Assembly (NCBI RefSeq): GCF_002982075.1
Contig: NZ_PUEJ01000003.1
Location: 671,295-735,294, forward strand
DNA length: 64,000 nucleotides
Reading direction: 5' to 3'
From: Labrys okinawensis
Lineage (GTDB): Bacteria > Pseudomonadota > Alphaproteobacteria > Rhizobiales > Labraceae
Part shown: positions 10,335-19,289 of the stretch, one piece after another
How positions within the stretch are numbered: the first letter of the stretch is position 1
Layout: each line of letters opens with the position of its first letter
Made by a program: the position numbers and the translations under genes
Notes under the pieces: model-generated
Seen by the model: only the letters and a program-made list of their open reading frames with translations
The model's database searches: none
Told to the model about the DNA's origin: nothing

Positions 10335-10937
10335 TCAGAGCGTCTCTGGAGCGACGTTCATCGCCATTTCTGCTCGAGAAATCTTCTCGATCGCGGCCGT
10401 GATCATCGGCACGACCTCTTCGGGCGTGTTGGCCACCAGCACGTCGACGGCGGTCTCGGGCCGGATGAAGCCTTCCTCGCGCATGTGGTCGAGAATGTCG
10501 AGGAACCGCGTCCAGAAGCCGTCGATATTGACCAGCACGATCGGCTTCTTGTGCTGGCCGAGCTGGGCCCAGGTGAGCTGCTCGACCAGTTCCTCCAGGG
10601 TGCCGACGCCGCCGGGAAGAGCGACGAAGGCGTCGGCCCGCTCGAACATCAGGCGCTTGCGCTCATGCATGTCCTTGGTGACGATGAGTTCCTCGACCTC
10701 GGTGAGCATGCGCTCGCGCCGCTGCAGGAAGGTGGGAATGATGCCGGTGACCTGGCCGCCATTCTCGATGACGGCACGAGCGACCGTGCCCATCAAGCCG
10801 ACATTGCCGCCGCCATAGACGAGGCGGATGCCGCCGGCCGCCATGTCCCGGCCGAGGCGCTCGGCGCCGGCGACATATTCGGGACGGGTGCCATTGCTGG
10901 AGCCGCAATAGACGCAAATCGAACGAAGCTTTGTCAT
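10335..10937 (-). CDS. LOG family protein (TIGR00730-type nucleotide phosphoribohydrolase)
   Basis: A Rossmann-fold LOG protein of 200 residues, homologous to the plant LONELY GUY enzyme that releases free cytokinin from its riboside 5'-monophosphate; bacterial members are thought to hydrolyse AMP or cytokinin nucleotides. The signature is complete: CVYCGSSNGTRPEY at the N-terminus, YGGGNVGLMG, the ERKRLMFERADAFVALPG stretch, and the catalytic PGGVGTLEEL motif. The start at 10937 (MTKLRSI) is preceded by a GGGGG run; the longer reading to 11063 is not supported. It is transcribed toward yceI but separated by a repeat copy. Confidence 0.9.
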   Translation of the reverse strand: MTKLRSICVYCGSSNGTRPEYVAGAERLGRDMAAGGIRLVYGGGNVGLMGTVARAVIENGGQVTGIIPTFLQRRERMLTEVEELIVTKDMHERKRLMFERADAFVALPGGVGTLEELVEQLTWAQLGQHKKPIVLVNIDGFWTRFLDILDHMREEGFIRPETAVDVLVANTPEEVVPMITAAIEKISRAEMAMNVAPETL

Positions 10938-11479
10938 GCCCCCGGTTTCGCACTGCGGCAGGGGCGGGGTCAAGTTGCTTTGCCGTGCGTGCCCGCGATG
11001 GTACTCAGAGGCGGCTTCGAAGACATGCCCATCTGAAGCAAACTTGGCGAAGCAGGGGGGCAAGGCCCTGGAATCGATCGGACGAGATCCTTGTCGTCTC
11101 GGGCGTCACAGGGCCGGCGGAGATCGGGCCGATGTTAAAAAGCAAGGCTTGTCCGGATCGTGGTGAACAGAAGGTCTTGCCAGCGAGGCTCATCGTCAGG
11201 TCAGGATCAGGCAGGCCGCCGAGGCGTTGCGCACGATGAGAATGCGCATGGCCTTGGATTTGACGTGCGTTCGCGCCTCCGTTTGGCCGGCTTGCAATGG
11301 TAGGGTCGCATAAAGGATGACAAGGCAAAGAGCAGATACGAACAGCGCCGCTCGTTTTATGAAGCCTTCCATCTCTGCCTGGTTCGATGAAGAATATCGT
11401 GCATTCTTGGTTTTCATCACAATTCTGCGGCAATGGCGCTGCAGTCCGGTGAGACCGGTGCCTGGCGGAGGTGATACGG

Positions 11480-11508
11480 TTGCAGGTGAAGTAAACCGGC
11501 GCGATACT
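11480..11508 (+). promoter_or_regulatory. Possible promoter of the LysM protein gene
   Basis: TTGCAG (11480-11485) and GATACT (11503-11508) are separated by exactly 17 bases, which fits a housekeeping sigma-factor promoter with imperfect boxes. It lies about 100 bp before the ATG at 11611. This is read by eye only, and several weaker matches exist nearby. Confidence 0.3.
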
Positions 11509-11580
11509 TTGTTTGTCCGACATCTTGGCGGCGCGGCCTTTCGTCTTGCGGGCAGAGCCGGTAAGTAGAATTAGATGGAA

Positions 11581-11604
11581 CGATGCGCGTTCTTGCATCG
11601 GGAG
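11581..11604 (+). promoter_or_regulatory. Hairpin abutting the ribosome site of the LysM gene
   Basis: CGATGC (11581-11586) and GCATCG (11595-11600) form a 6-bp stem with an 8-base loop. The right arm shares a base with the GGGAG ribosome site (11600-11604) of the gene that starts at 11611. Such a stem could dampen ribosome access. Whether it is regulatory is not known. Confidence 0.35.
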
Positions 11605-11610
11605 TAGAAG

Positions 11611-13359
11611 ATGGCTGTAGGCTGGAAGAGTCTGGCTGGAATAGTGGGTGCTGCGAGCGTTGTCAGCGTCGGTACGCTATACAGCGTGCTGGTGCGCGAG
11701 CCTGCCCGGTCGCCGTCGCCAACGGGCGGCGACAGCAAGCCGGCGGTCACCACCAATCCTCCTGCCGACACGGCACAAAAACCGGCACCGACCGGCGATC
11801 AGGCGGCCGACAAGCCGGGATCGAGCGCTTCGCAGGCTTCCAAGACGGCCGGGGGCAATCCCGGGGCGGCCAAGACCGAACCGGCGAAGAGTGCGGAGGC
11901 CGGAGCCCAGATGGCCAAGCCCGATCCAGGGAAGCCTGATTCCGGCAAGGCCAATGTGGCCCAATCCGAGGTAGCCAAGACCGAAGCCGCCAAACCCCAG
12001 CCGCCCAAGCCCGAGGCGCCGGCGCCGGATGCGGCCAAGGGCCAGATTGCTCCGACCTTCGACATTGCCCGCATCGAACCGGCCGGCGGTGCGGTGATTG
12101 CCGGGCGGGCCGCCTCCGGCGCCACGGTGGAATTGCTGCGCAACGGCAATCCCTATGCCCGCGTCGTCGCCGATATCAATGGAACCTGGGCGATCACGCC
12201 GCCGGCCCTGCCCAAGGGCCCCTGTGAACTGACCCTGCGCACCACCTCGCCGGACGGGAAGATAACCTTGTCCGAGCAGACCCTCTCCGTTCGCGTTCCC
12301 GAAAAGCCGGGCGAAGAGGTGGTGGTCGTGCTCAACACGCCCGACCAGCCTTCCAAGGTGCTGACCGATGCGGCGCAGCCGCCAAGCAAGGCGCCCGAGA
12401 CGCCGGCAACTCCATCCCCGGCCGGAGAGACGGCATCTGCCGAGGCGGACAAGGCGTCCTCGCGGGCCAATGTCTCGATCCGGACCGTCGAGGCGGATGA
12501 GATGGGCCGCTTCTTCGTAACGGGCCGGGCCGAGCCGGGCGCTGCCCTGCGCATCTATCTCAACGACACGCTGGTGACCGGTGTGACGGCTGCCAAAGAC
12601 GGTACCTTCGGCATGACCATCGAAAAGGGCATGCAGCCGGGCAATTATCGGGTCCGCGTCGACGATGTCGCCGCTGGAAACGGGCAGGTGCTGACACGGG
12701 CCGAAGTGCCGTTCGCCATGATCGACAAGGCGCCCGCAGCCTCGGCTCCCGCCGTGGTGGCGGCGATCGCGACCCCGTCGCGTCCGGCGGGCAGCCCTGG
12801 CGGCCAACCGGCTGCGACGCCGCCCCAGGGGGCGACCACGCCCTCTGCCGCGGCGTCCGGAGCCGCCACCCCGACGCCGGATAAACCGGCCTCTGGCGAA
12901 CCGACCCCCGGCGGCAAGCCGCAGCCCGCTGCGGCATCGGCACCGGCCCAGGGAACCTCTCCGGCAACCGCTCCCGGCTCGCCGGCAACGGCAACCACGG
13001 AAACCGCGTCGACGCCGGCACAGGCGGAAATCGCGCCGCCGGCGTCCGGTAACGCAACGGCACCCAGGTCCGCCACGACGCCAGCGGCCTCCAATCCCGG
13101 GACGCCTGCGACAGCACCGGTGCAGACCAGCGAGGCCAAGCCGGCCCAGCCGTCACCGCCGCCCTCGGTGGCGGTAATCCCAGAGATCCGCACCACGACC
13201 ATCGTGCAGGGCGACAATCTCTGGCGGATTTCACGCAAGGTCTATGGCCAGGGCATCCGCTATACCTGGATCTACGACGCCAACACCGATCAGATCCGCA
13301 ATCCCAATCTGATCTATCCGGGGCAGATCTTCGTCATGCCGGAAAAGAAAGCACCTTGA
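11611..13359 (+). CDS. Exported Ala/Pro-rich protein with two Ig-like modules and C-terminal LysM
   Basis: A 582-residue envelope protein. An N-terminal hydrophobic segment (residues about 8-25, SLAGIVGAASVVSVGTLYS) anchors or exports it. Then come a low-complexity Lys/Ala/Pro/Glu linker (30-145), an Ig-like beta module (about 150-240) containing GGAVIAGRAASGATVELLRN, and a second similar module (about 290-365) with FFVTGRAEPGAALRIYLN. A long Ala/Pro/Thr-rich linker leads to a LysM domain (about 528-580) reading VQGDNLWRISRKVYGQGIRY and NPNLIYPGQIFVMP. LysM binds peptidoglycan, so the protein probably links the inner membrane to the wall. GGGAG seven bases upstream supports the start. It is monocistronic in appearance. 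Confidence 0.85.
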   Translation: MAVGWKSLAGIVGAASVVSVGTLYSVLVREPARSPSPTGGDSKPAVTTNPPADTAQKPAPTGDQAADKPGSSASQASKTAGGNPGAAKTEPAKSAEAGAQMAKPDPGKPDSGKANVAQSEVAKTEAAKPQPPKPEAPAPDAAKGQIAPTFDIARIEPAGGAVIAGRAASGATVELLRNGNPYARVVADINGTWAITPPALPKGPCELTLRTTSPDGKITLSEQTLSVRVPEKPGEEVVVVLNTPDQPSKVLTDAAQPPSKAPETPATPSPAGETASAEADKASSRANVSIRTVEADEMGRFFVTGRAEPGAALRIYLNDTLVTGVTAAKDGTFGMTIEKGMQPGNYRVRVDDVAAGNGQVLTRAEVPFAMIDKAPAASAPAVVAAIATPSRPAGSPGGQPAATPPQGATTPSAAASGAATPTPDKPASGEPTPGGKPQPAAASAPAQGTSPATAPGSPATATTETASTPAQAEIAPPASGNATAPRSATTPAASNPGTPATAPVQTSEAKPAQPSPPPSVAVIPEIRTTTIVQGDNLWRISRKVYGQGIRYTWIYDANTDQIRNPNLIYPGQIFVMPEKKAP

Positions 13360-13461
13360 GCCGAGCCGGCCGCGGATCTGGTTCGGGGCCGGGCAAGGCG
13401 AGATTTCGGTGCAGGGCGCTTGCGGTCACGGCAATCCGAACTTAACTACGCAACGTCATCG

Positions 13462-13560
13462 AGAGCAAAGCGCGTTCATGCCCGGGCGCTTTTTGCTCTG
13501 ACTTTTGTTTCGACGCGTCTTTGCGATTCGAGGCGATTTCGTCAAATCGCAAAACGCTTT
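13462..13560 (+). repeat. Two-hairpin intergenic repeat, copy 2
   Basis: Hairpin one: AGAGCAAAGCGC against GCGCTTTTTGCTCT (13462-13499). Linker: ACTTTTGTTTCGACGCGTC. Hairpin two: TTGCGATT (about 13521-13528) against AATCGCAA (about 13545-13552), ending AACGCTTT. It occupies the 251-bp gap before the Atm1-type exporter; a spurious upstream ATG at 13521 lies inside it. Apart from this repeat I see nothing else in the gap. Confidence 0.85.
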
Positions 13561-13610
13561 GGAAAACTCTTGATGCCGGCGTTCTCCGCTCGCCGGCCGA
13601 AAGTCCGTTC

Positions 13611-15527
13611 ATGCCTTCCGCCGACCCTTCCGCCGCTCCCAAGCGCGTCAGCGCCGACCAGGGGGCCTTTCTCCAGACCATGGAGCATTTGTGGCCCTAT
13701 ATGTGGCCACAGGACCGCGCGGACCTGCGCATGCGTGTGATCTGGGCCTTCGTGCTCTTGCTGCTCACCAAGCTCATCACCCTGGTCGTGCCCTATACGC
13801 TGAAATGGGCGACCGACGGGCTGGCAGCCATCGGCGGCGGCCGTGAGCTCACCGGCCATACGCTGGCGGTGATGCTGGCTGCCGTGCCGCTCACCATGCT
13901 GGTGGCCTATGGCGTCGCGCGGATCCTGATGACCGCGATCTCGCAGTGGAAGGATGGGCTGTTCGCCGCCGTGTTCATGTATGCGGTGCGGCGGCTGGCG
14001 ATCGAGACCTTCGAGCACATTCACAATCTCAGCCTGCGCTATCATCTCGAGCGTAAGACGGGCGGCCTTTCGCGCGTGATCGACCGCGGGCGCACCGGCA
14101 TCGAGAACATCGTCCGTTTCGCCACCATCAACATTCTGCCGACCATCGTGGAGCTGGCCCTCTACCTGGTCATGCTGGTGCTGCAGTTCGACTGGCGCTA
14201 CGCGCTGATCGTGCTGGTCACCACGGCTGTCTATGTCTGGTTCACCATCAAGGCGACCGAGTGGCGCATCTCGATCCGCCGCGAGATGAACGATTCCGAC
14301 ACCGACGCCAACCAGAAGGCGATCGACAGCCTGCTCAACTACGAGACAGTCAAATATTTCTCCAATGAGGAGCGCGAACTCGCCCGCTACGACAGGGCGA
14401 TGGCGTCCTACGAGCAGTCGGCGATCCGGACCTATATCACCCTGACCTGGCTCAATATCGGCCAGGGCGTCATCTTCATGGCAGGCATGCTGGCTTCACT
14501 GCTGCTGGCGGGCCTGGGCGTCTATCACGGCGTCAACACCGTCGGCGATATCGCCTTGCTCAACGTGATGTGGCTGCAGCTCGCCACGCCCTTGAACTTC
14601 CTCGGCTTTGCCTATCGCGAGATCAAGCAGGGCATCACCGATATCGAGACCATGTTCGAACTGCTCGACAAGGATGCCGAGGTGAAGGACCGGGCGGGCG
14701 CCCAGCCGCTCGAGGTGCGCGAGGGCCGCGTGACCTTCGAGAATGTGGTGTTCAGTTACGACCCGGACCGGCCGATTCTGCAGGGACTTTCCTTCGACGT
14801 GCCGGCGGGCCGCACGGTAGCGATCGTCGGGCCCTCCGGCGCCGGCAAATCGACCATCTCGCGCCTGCTGTTCCGCTTCTACGACGTCAATGGCGGGCGC
14901 GTGCTGATCGATGGCCAGGACGTGCGCGAGGTCACCCAGAAATCGCTGCGCGCCGCCATTGGCATGGTGCCGCAGGATACCGTGCTGTTCAACGACACCA
15001 TCCGCTATAACATCCGCTATGGCCGCTGGGACGCGACCGATGCCGAAGTGGAGGAGGCAGCGCGGCTTGCCCAGATCGATACTTTCATCCGGCGCATGCC
15101 CAAGGGCTATGAAACGGAAGTCGGTGAACGCGGTCTGAAATTGTCGGGCGGCGAGAAGCAGCGCGTCGCCATCGCGCGCACCATCCTGAAGGGACCGCCG
15201 GTGCTGGTGCTGGACGAGGCGACCTCGGCCCTCGACAGCTACACCGAAATGGAGATCCAGGCCGCGCTCGAGCGCATTTCGGAGAACCGCACCACGCTGG
15301 TGATCGCCCATCGTCTCTCGACGGTGGTGAACGCCGACGAGATCATCGTGCTCGACAAGGGCGTGATCGTCGAGCGCGGCAATCATGAGGAATTGCTGGC
15401 TCAGGGCGGGGTCTATGCCGGCATGTGGAACCGCCAGCGCGAGGCCGACGAAGCGCGCGAGAAGCTCCAGCGTACCCAGGACGATGCCTCGCCGGCCGCC
15501 GATTATCGTGACGCGTTGGCGGGGTGA
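13611..15527 (+). CDS. Atm1-type ABC exporter (fused permease and ATPase)
   Basis: A homodimer-forming ABC half-exporter of 638 residues in the ABCB7/Atm1/HMT1 group, whose members move glutathione-conjugated metals or sulfur compounds out of the cytoplasm. About six membrane helices (residues 30-340) precede the ATPase. Walker A is GPSGAGKST, the Q-loop region follows, the signature is LSGGEKQR, Walker B is VLVLDEATSALD, and the H-loop is VIAHRLSTV. The segment LSRVIDRGRTGIENIVRF, before the third membrane helix, is typical of Atm1 proteins. The start at 13611 is chosen because the 30 extra upstream codons are translated repeat sequence. An AtmA-like role in Fe-S or heavy-metal homeostasis is inferred. 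Confidence 0.9.
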   Translation: MPSADPSAAPKRVSADQGAFLQTMEHLWPYMWPQDRADLRMRVIWAFVLLLLTKLITLVVPYTLKWATDGLAAIGGGRELTGHTLAVMLAAVPLTMLVAYGVARILMTAISQWKDGLFAAVFMYAVRRLAIETFEHIHNLSLRYHLERKTGGLSRVIDRGRTGIENIVRFATINILPTIVELALYLVMLVLQFDWRYALIVLVTTAVYVWFTIKATEWRISIRREMNDSDTDANQKAIDSLLNYETVKYFSNEERELARYDRAMASYEQSAIRTYITLTWLNIGQGVIFMAGMLASLLLAGLGVYHGVNTVGDIALLNVMWLQLATPLNFLGFAYREIKQGITDIETMFELLDKDAEVKDRAGAQPLEVREGRVTFENVVFSYDPDRPILQGLSFDVPAGRTVAIVGPSGAGKSTISRLLFRFYDVNGGRVLIDGQDVREVTQKSLRAAIGMVPQDTVLFNDTIRYNIRYGRWDATDAEVEEAARLAQIDTFIRRMPKGYETEVGERGLKLSGGEKQRVAIARTILKGPPVLVLDEATSALDSYTEMEIQAALERISENRTTLVIAHRLSTVVNADEIIVLDKGVIVERGNHEELLAQGGVYAGMWNRQREADEAREKLQRTQDDASPAADYRDALAG

Positions 15528-15724
15528 ATTGTCGTGCCGAGCGTAGCGCAACGCGCGGTGTTGCGCTGCGGAAATGAGACATCGGATATCATGGCGAGAT
15601 CGACAAAACGGTAGGGCTCGGTATCGCCCCAGTTCAGCCCCGGTTCATCTTGTACGCTGCTTACTCGCCCGGGCTGGGTGCTCGGGGCGTATCGCCCTTC
15701 GTCTTGCGTTACAGGAAGCTCTTC

Positions 15725-16822
15725 ATGTCGACCCGACGCCGTTTTCTCGCTGGAGCTGCCGCCGCCGGCGCCACCATGCTTGCCGCTCCCGCTCTGTCGC
15801 AGAACCTGATCGAATGGCGGATGGTGACGGCATGGCCGAAGGGCCTGCCGGGAGCGGGCACCGGGGCGCAACGCCTTGCCGACCGGATCGGCGTACTCAC
15901 TCAAGGCCAGCTCACCATCAAGCTCTATGCGGCCGGCGAACTGGTGCCGGGGGACCAGAACATGGCGGCGGTGATGTCGGGCGAGGCGGAGATGTCGCAT
16001 GACATGTCGGCCTATTATCTTTCCAAGTCACCCGCCTTCGCCTTCTTTTCCGCCATTCCCTTCGGCCTGATCGCCCAGGAATTCGATGCCTGGCTCTATG
16101 CCGGCGGGGGCCGGGCGCTATGGGACGAGTTGGGCGGGCAGTTCGGCATCAAGGCCTTTGCGGCCGGCAACACCGGTGCGCGCCTCGGCGGCTGGTTCCG
16201 GCGGGAGATCAACGCGGTCTCCGATCTCAGGGGCTTGCGCTTCCGCATCGGCGGCCTGGCCGGCCAGGCTCTCGCCAAGCTCGGCGTTCAGCAGATGCTG
16301 ATGCCCGGTTCCCAGATCCTGCCCAAACTCCAGGCCGAGGAACTGGATGCGGCCGAGTTCATGGGGCCGGTCAACGATCTCAGCTTCGGTTTCCAGAATG
16401 CCGCCAGGTTCTGCTATTGGCCCGGGTTCCAGGAGCCCTGTGCGGCGCTGCAGCTCCAGGTCAACCGCGCCAAATTCGACGAATTGCCGGCAACGCACAA
16501 AGTGGCGATCGAGGTCGCCTGCGCCGAGGAAAATGCGCGCTCTCTGGCCGAATATGGCGCGCGCGCGCCGGCGGCAATCGCCCAGGCGGTGACGCAGCAG
16601 GGCGTCGTTCTCAAGCAATTCCCCGACGAGGTGTTTCAGGCCTTCGGCACGGCCAGTGGCCAGGTGCTGAACGAGATCATCGAAAATGGCGACGAGTTCA
16701 CGCGCCGCCTCGCGGCCTCCTATTTCGGCTTCCGCCAGCAGACCCTGTTGTGGACGCGTATTGGCGACCAGGGATACGCAAATATGCGCTTGCTGGCCTA
16801 CGACTATCCCAAAGGGAGCTGA
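15725..16822 (+). CDS. TRAP transporter substrate-binding protein (DctP family), TAT-exported
   Basis: A periplasmic solute receptor of the DctP/TAXI-type TRAP transporters, 365 residues. The start at 15725 gives a twin-arginine signal (STRRRFLAGAAAAGATMLAA) ending ALSQ and has AGGAA twelve bases upstream. The mature protein opens WRMVTAWPKGLPGAGTG, and RFRIGGLAGQALAKLGVQQM contains the conserved Arg that salt-bridges the ligand carboxylate in this family. The order of motifs resembles the 2-oxo acid (TakP-like) receptors, which also start WRMVTSWPK. The partner membrane proteins DctQ and DctM are not adjacent on either side, so this receptor is an orphan here. Confidence 0.88.
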   Translation: MSTRRRFLAGAAAAGATMLAAPALSQNLIEWRMVTAWPKGLPGAGTGAQRLADRIGVLTQGQLTIKLYAAGELVPGDQNMAAVMSGEAEMSHDMSAYYLSKSPAFAFFSAIPFGLIAQEFDAWLYAGGGRALWDELGGQFGIKAFAAGNTGARLGGWFRREINAVSDLRGLRFRIGGLAGQALAKLGVQQMLMPGSQILPKLQAEELDAAEFMGPVNDLSFGFQNAARFCYWPGFQEPCAALQLQVNRAKFDELPATHKVAIEVACAEENARSLAEYGARAPAAIAQAVTQQGVVLKQFPDEVFQAFGTASGQVLNEIIENGDEFTRRLAASYFGFRQQTLLWTRIGDQGYANMRLLAYDYPKGS

Positions 16823-17279
16823 CCCCTTTCCTTGTCCGATCTTGGGGGAAGGGGCTTGCATCCCGGCCAATTCCCGCCCGCGTTTTGGAGCGAAGCGCCG
16901 AATTGGAGAGAGGCGTGCCTTACAGCGATAGTTTTTACCATTTGTATACGATTGGTATGACGTAAAGTTATTATCTTGCCGATTGTCAGCATGCCTTCGA
17001 AGTTTTTGCTGGAAGTTCTGTAGAAAAATATCTCCCAATTACCTTTGAATGCAAATATGCGCCGCGCAGTGAAAATTCACTGCCCAAGTATATGAGGAAT
17101 GTTCAAACTTTGTAGCGTGACCTAACGGATAAGTTTAGTTGCGCGATATGATTGATTGTGCGGTTAACTGTTTATTCATGATGATATACGGTGGTGGGTT
17201 GATCGGAAGAGGTCATTTGGCGTAAGGTTCACCTCCGGGGCGGCGCCCTCGTATCGGGGTTTGGTGGGGGCGCTGGTCT
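16823..17279. other. AT-rich intergenic region upstream of tamA
   Basis: About 457 bp with no gene. From roughly 16920 to 17200 it is distinctly richer in A and T than the surrounding genes. It contains one perfect dyad (17066-17083), listed separately. It probably holds the promoter region of tamAB. I do not find a confident -35/-10 pair. Confidence 0.5.
17066..17083. promoter_or_regulatory. Perfect palindrome upstream of tamA
   Basis: GCAGTGAA and TTCACTGC are exact inverted 8-bp arms separated by two bases (AA). The site is about 200 bp upstream of tamA in AT-rich DNA, which fits an operator for a dimeric helix-turn-helix regulator. No match to a named regulator is claimed. Confidence 0.45.
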
Positions 17280-19289
17280 ATGGCGTGGGGCGATCGACAA
17301 GCGATGAGGGGGCTCAGCAGGCTCGAAAGCCTGATGCCGGCGCGCCAGCGTCTGGCCAAGGGGCTGGCCCTGTCGGTGGCCGTCGCGGCGCTCATTGCCG
17401 GGGCGAAGCCCCAGCCCGCCGAGGCATTCAAGCTCTTCGGCTACAATTTCTTCGGATCGGACGAGAAGCCGGTTTCGCCTGACGCCCAGACCTACAAGAT
17501 CGAGGTGGTGATCGCGGGCGGGGACAAGGATATCAAGTCCGCGGTCGAGGGAGCATCTTCCCTCTATAGCGGCAAGGACGAGACGCCGCCGCCGAGCACG
17601 CCCGCCTTCCTCTCCAAGGCGCGTACCGAATATGATCGCATTCTCGGCACGCTCTATGCGAATGCACGCTACGGCGCCTCGATCTCGATCCTGGTCAACG
17701 GGCGCAGGCTCGAGGACATTCCCGTCGACGCCACCTTGCCGCATCCGGTCCCGGTGGTGATCAACGTCAACCCCGGTCCCGTCTTCACCTTCGGCCGGAT
17801 CAGGATGGAGAACAGGGCGCCGCACAGCCCGATCGACGACATTCCCAAGACCAAGACGCCCGAGCGTCTCGGCCTCGAGCCCGGCCATCAGGCCAATTCG
17901 GACATCGTCCTGTCGGCGGAGCAGGCGATGATCGATGCCTGGCGGCGTCAGGGCTACCCCAAGGCCAAGGCCCTGCCGCGCGTGATCACCGCCGACCACG
18001 TCAACCACAAGCTCGATGTCACGCTGGCGGTCGAGCCGGGCCGTCTGGCCCATTATGGACGCATGACCGTCGATGGCACCAAGGATATGAATCCGGCCTT
18101 CGTCGCGCGCCAGACCGGGCTTCGGCCCGGCGATCAATACGATCCGGCCGAGATCGAACTGGCCAAGCGCCGGCTGCAACGCCTGCAGGTGTTCTCCACC
18201 ACCAGCATCGTGGAGGGCGATGCCATCGCGGCCGACAGCACGATGCCGCTGATGGTCACCGTCTCGGAACGCCCGCTGCACGTCTTCGGGGCCGGTGCGG
18301 AATATTCCACGACCGACGGCATCGGCCTCAACGGCTATTGGGAGCACCGCAATTTGTTCGGGGAGGCCGAGCGCCTGCGCTTCGATGCCACCGTGGCGGG
18401 AATCGATTCGACCGATCCGACCAAATTCACCTATTCCGGCGGCGTGACCTTCGTGAAGCCGGGGATCTTCGACCCCTTCACGGATCTCACGGCGCAGTTG
18501 CTGGCCAAGCGCGAGGTCTATGATCCCTATTCGCAGAACACCTTCCGTGCGCGGGTCGGGCTCGCCCATGAGTTTTCCGAGCAGTTGACCGGCAAGATCG
18601 CGGTGAACGGGGAGTATGACCAGGTCGAGGACTTCTACGGCAAGCGCAATCTCCTGCTGTTCAGTCTTCCCGGCGAACTTGCCTACGACACCACCGACGA
18701 CAAGCTCGAGCCGACGCGCGGCTATCGCCTGAAGGGCGCGCTCGAACCGTTCTATGAAGCCAAGTTCGGCAATTTCGGTGCGGTGACCCGTATCGACGGC
18801 TCAGCCTATTTCTCCTTCGATGCAATGGGGCGCTATGTGCTGGCCGGCCGGGTTGCGGTCGGCTCTGTCGTCGGGGCGCCCGCCGACGAATTGCCCGGCG
18901 ATCGCATGTTCTATGCGGGCGGCGGCGGCTCGGTACGCGGCTATGATTTCCGCAGCCTCGGCCCCAAGCTCGACAATGGGTTCGTCGTGGGCGGCCGCTC
19001 CCTGTTGGAGGGCTCGCTCGAAATGCGCATCAAGGTGACCGACAGCATCGGCATCGTTCCCTTCGTCGATGCCGGCAGCGCCTTCTCCAGCGCCTATCCA
19101 TCCTTCGACGAGGACATTAAAATCGGCGCCGGCATCGGCCTGCGCTATTATACCAGCCTCGGGGCGATCCGCGTCGATATTGCCAGGGGTCTCACGCCCG
19201 TGAAGGGCTTCGTCATCGAGGATGGCAAGGTCAAGAAGAAGAACACGCCGCCTTTCGCCCTTTATATCGGACTGGGGGAGAGCTTCTGA
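17280..19289 (+). CDS. tamA: Translocation and assembly module TamA (outer-membrane Omp85 protein)
   Basis: Omp85-family outer-membrane barrel that with TamB helps insert autotransporters and moves phospholipids across the envelope. The 669-residue protein has an extended signal region (hydrophobic core at about 27-42, LALSVAVAALIAGAK, cleavage near PAEAF), POTRA-type modules to about residue 350, and a 16-strand barrel. The lid-lock motif SVRGYDF is present near residue 545, and the C-terminal strand ends ALYIGLGESF. The tamB ATG overlaps its stop by one base, so the pair is co-translated. ATGs at 17304 and 17334 are possible shorter starts; 17280 has a G-rich stretch upstream. Confidence 0.93.
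   Translation: MAWGDRQAMRGLSRLESLMPARQRLAKGLALSVAVAALIAGAKPQPAEAFKLFGYNFFGSDEKPVSPDAQTYKIEVVIAGGDKDIKSAVEGASSLYSGKDETPPPSTPAFLSKARTEYDRILGTLYANARYGASISILVNGRRLEDIPVDATLPHPVPVVINVNPGPVFTFGRIRMENRAPHSPIDDIPKTKTPERLGLEPGHQANSDIVLSAEQAMIDAWRRQGYPKAKALPRVITADHVNHKLDVTLAVEPGRLAHYGRMTVDGTKDMNPAFVARQTGLRPGDQYDPAEIELAKRRLQRLQVFSTTSIVEGDAIAADSTMPLMVTVSERPLHVFGAGAEYSTTDGIGLNGYWEHRNLFGEAERLRFDATVAGIDSTDPTKFTYSGGVTFVKPGIFDPFTDLTAQLLAKREVYDPYSQNTFRARVGLAHEFSEQLTGKIAVNGEYDQVEDFYGKRNLLLFSLPGELAYDTTDDKLEPTRGYRLKGALEPFYEAKFGNFGAVTRIDGSAYFSFDAMGRYVLAGRVAVGSVVGAPADELPGDRMFYAGGGGSVRGYDFRSLGPKLDNGFVVGGRSLLEGSLEMRIKVTDSIGIVPFVDAGSAFSSAYPSFDEDIKIGAGIGLRYYTSLGAIRVDIARGLTPVKGFVIEDGKVKKKNTPPFALYIGLGESF

Larger units (their letters stand above)
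10938..11610. other. Gene-poor interval upstream of the LysM gene
   Basis: About 670 bp between the divergent LOG and LysM genes. A minus-strand reading frame at 11196-11372 would encode a 58-residue protein with a signal-like start (MEGFIKRAALFVSALCLVIL), but it has only a weak ribosome site and no recognisable mature part, so I do not call it a gene. Other open frames here show no family features. The last 130 bp hold a possible promoter and a hairpin, listed separately. Confidence 0.5.

Noticed and set aside
11005..11598. 197-codon minus-strand frame upstream of the LysM gene
   Set aside because: No signal, domain or ribosome site; composition looks like random translation. The internal 58-codon candidate is also too weak to call.
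13521..13610. Upstream ATG of the Atm1-type exporter
   Set aside because: The extra 30 codons translate the second hairpin of a dispersed repeat and are not conserved-type protein sequence; start set at 13611.
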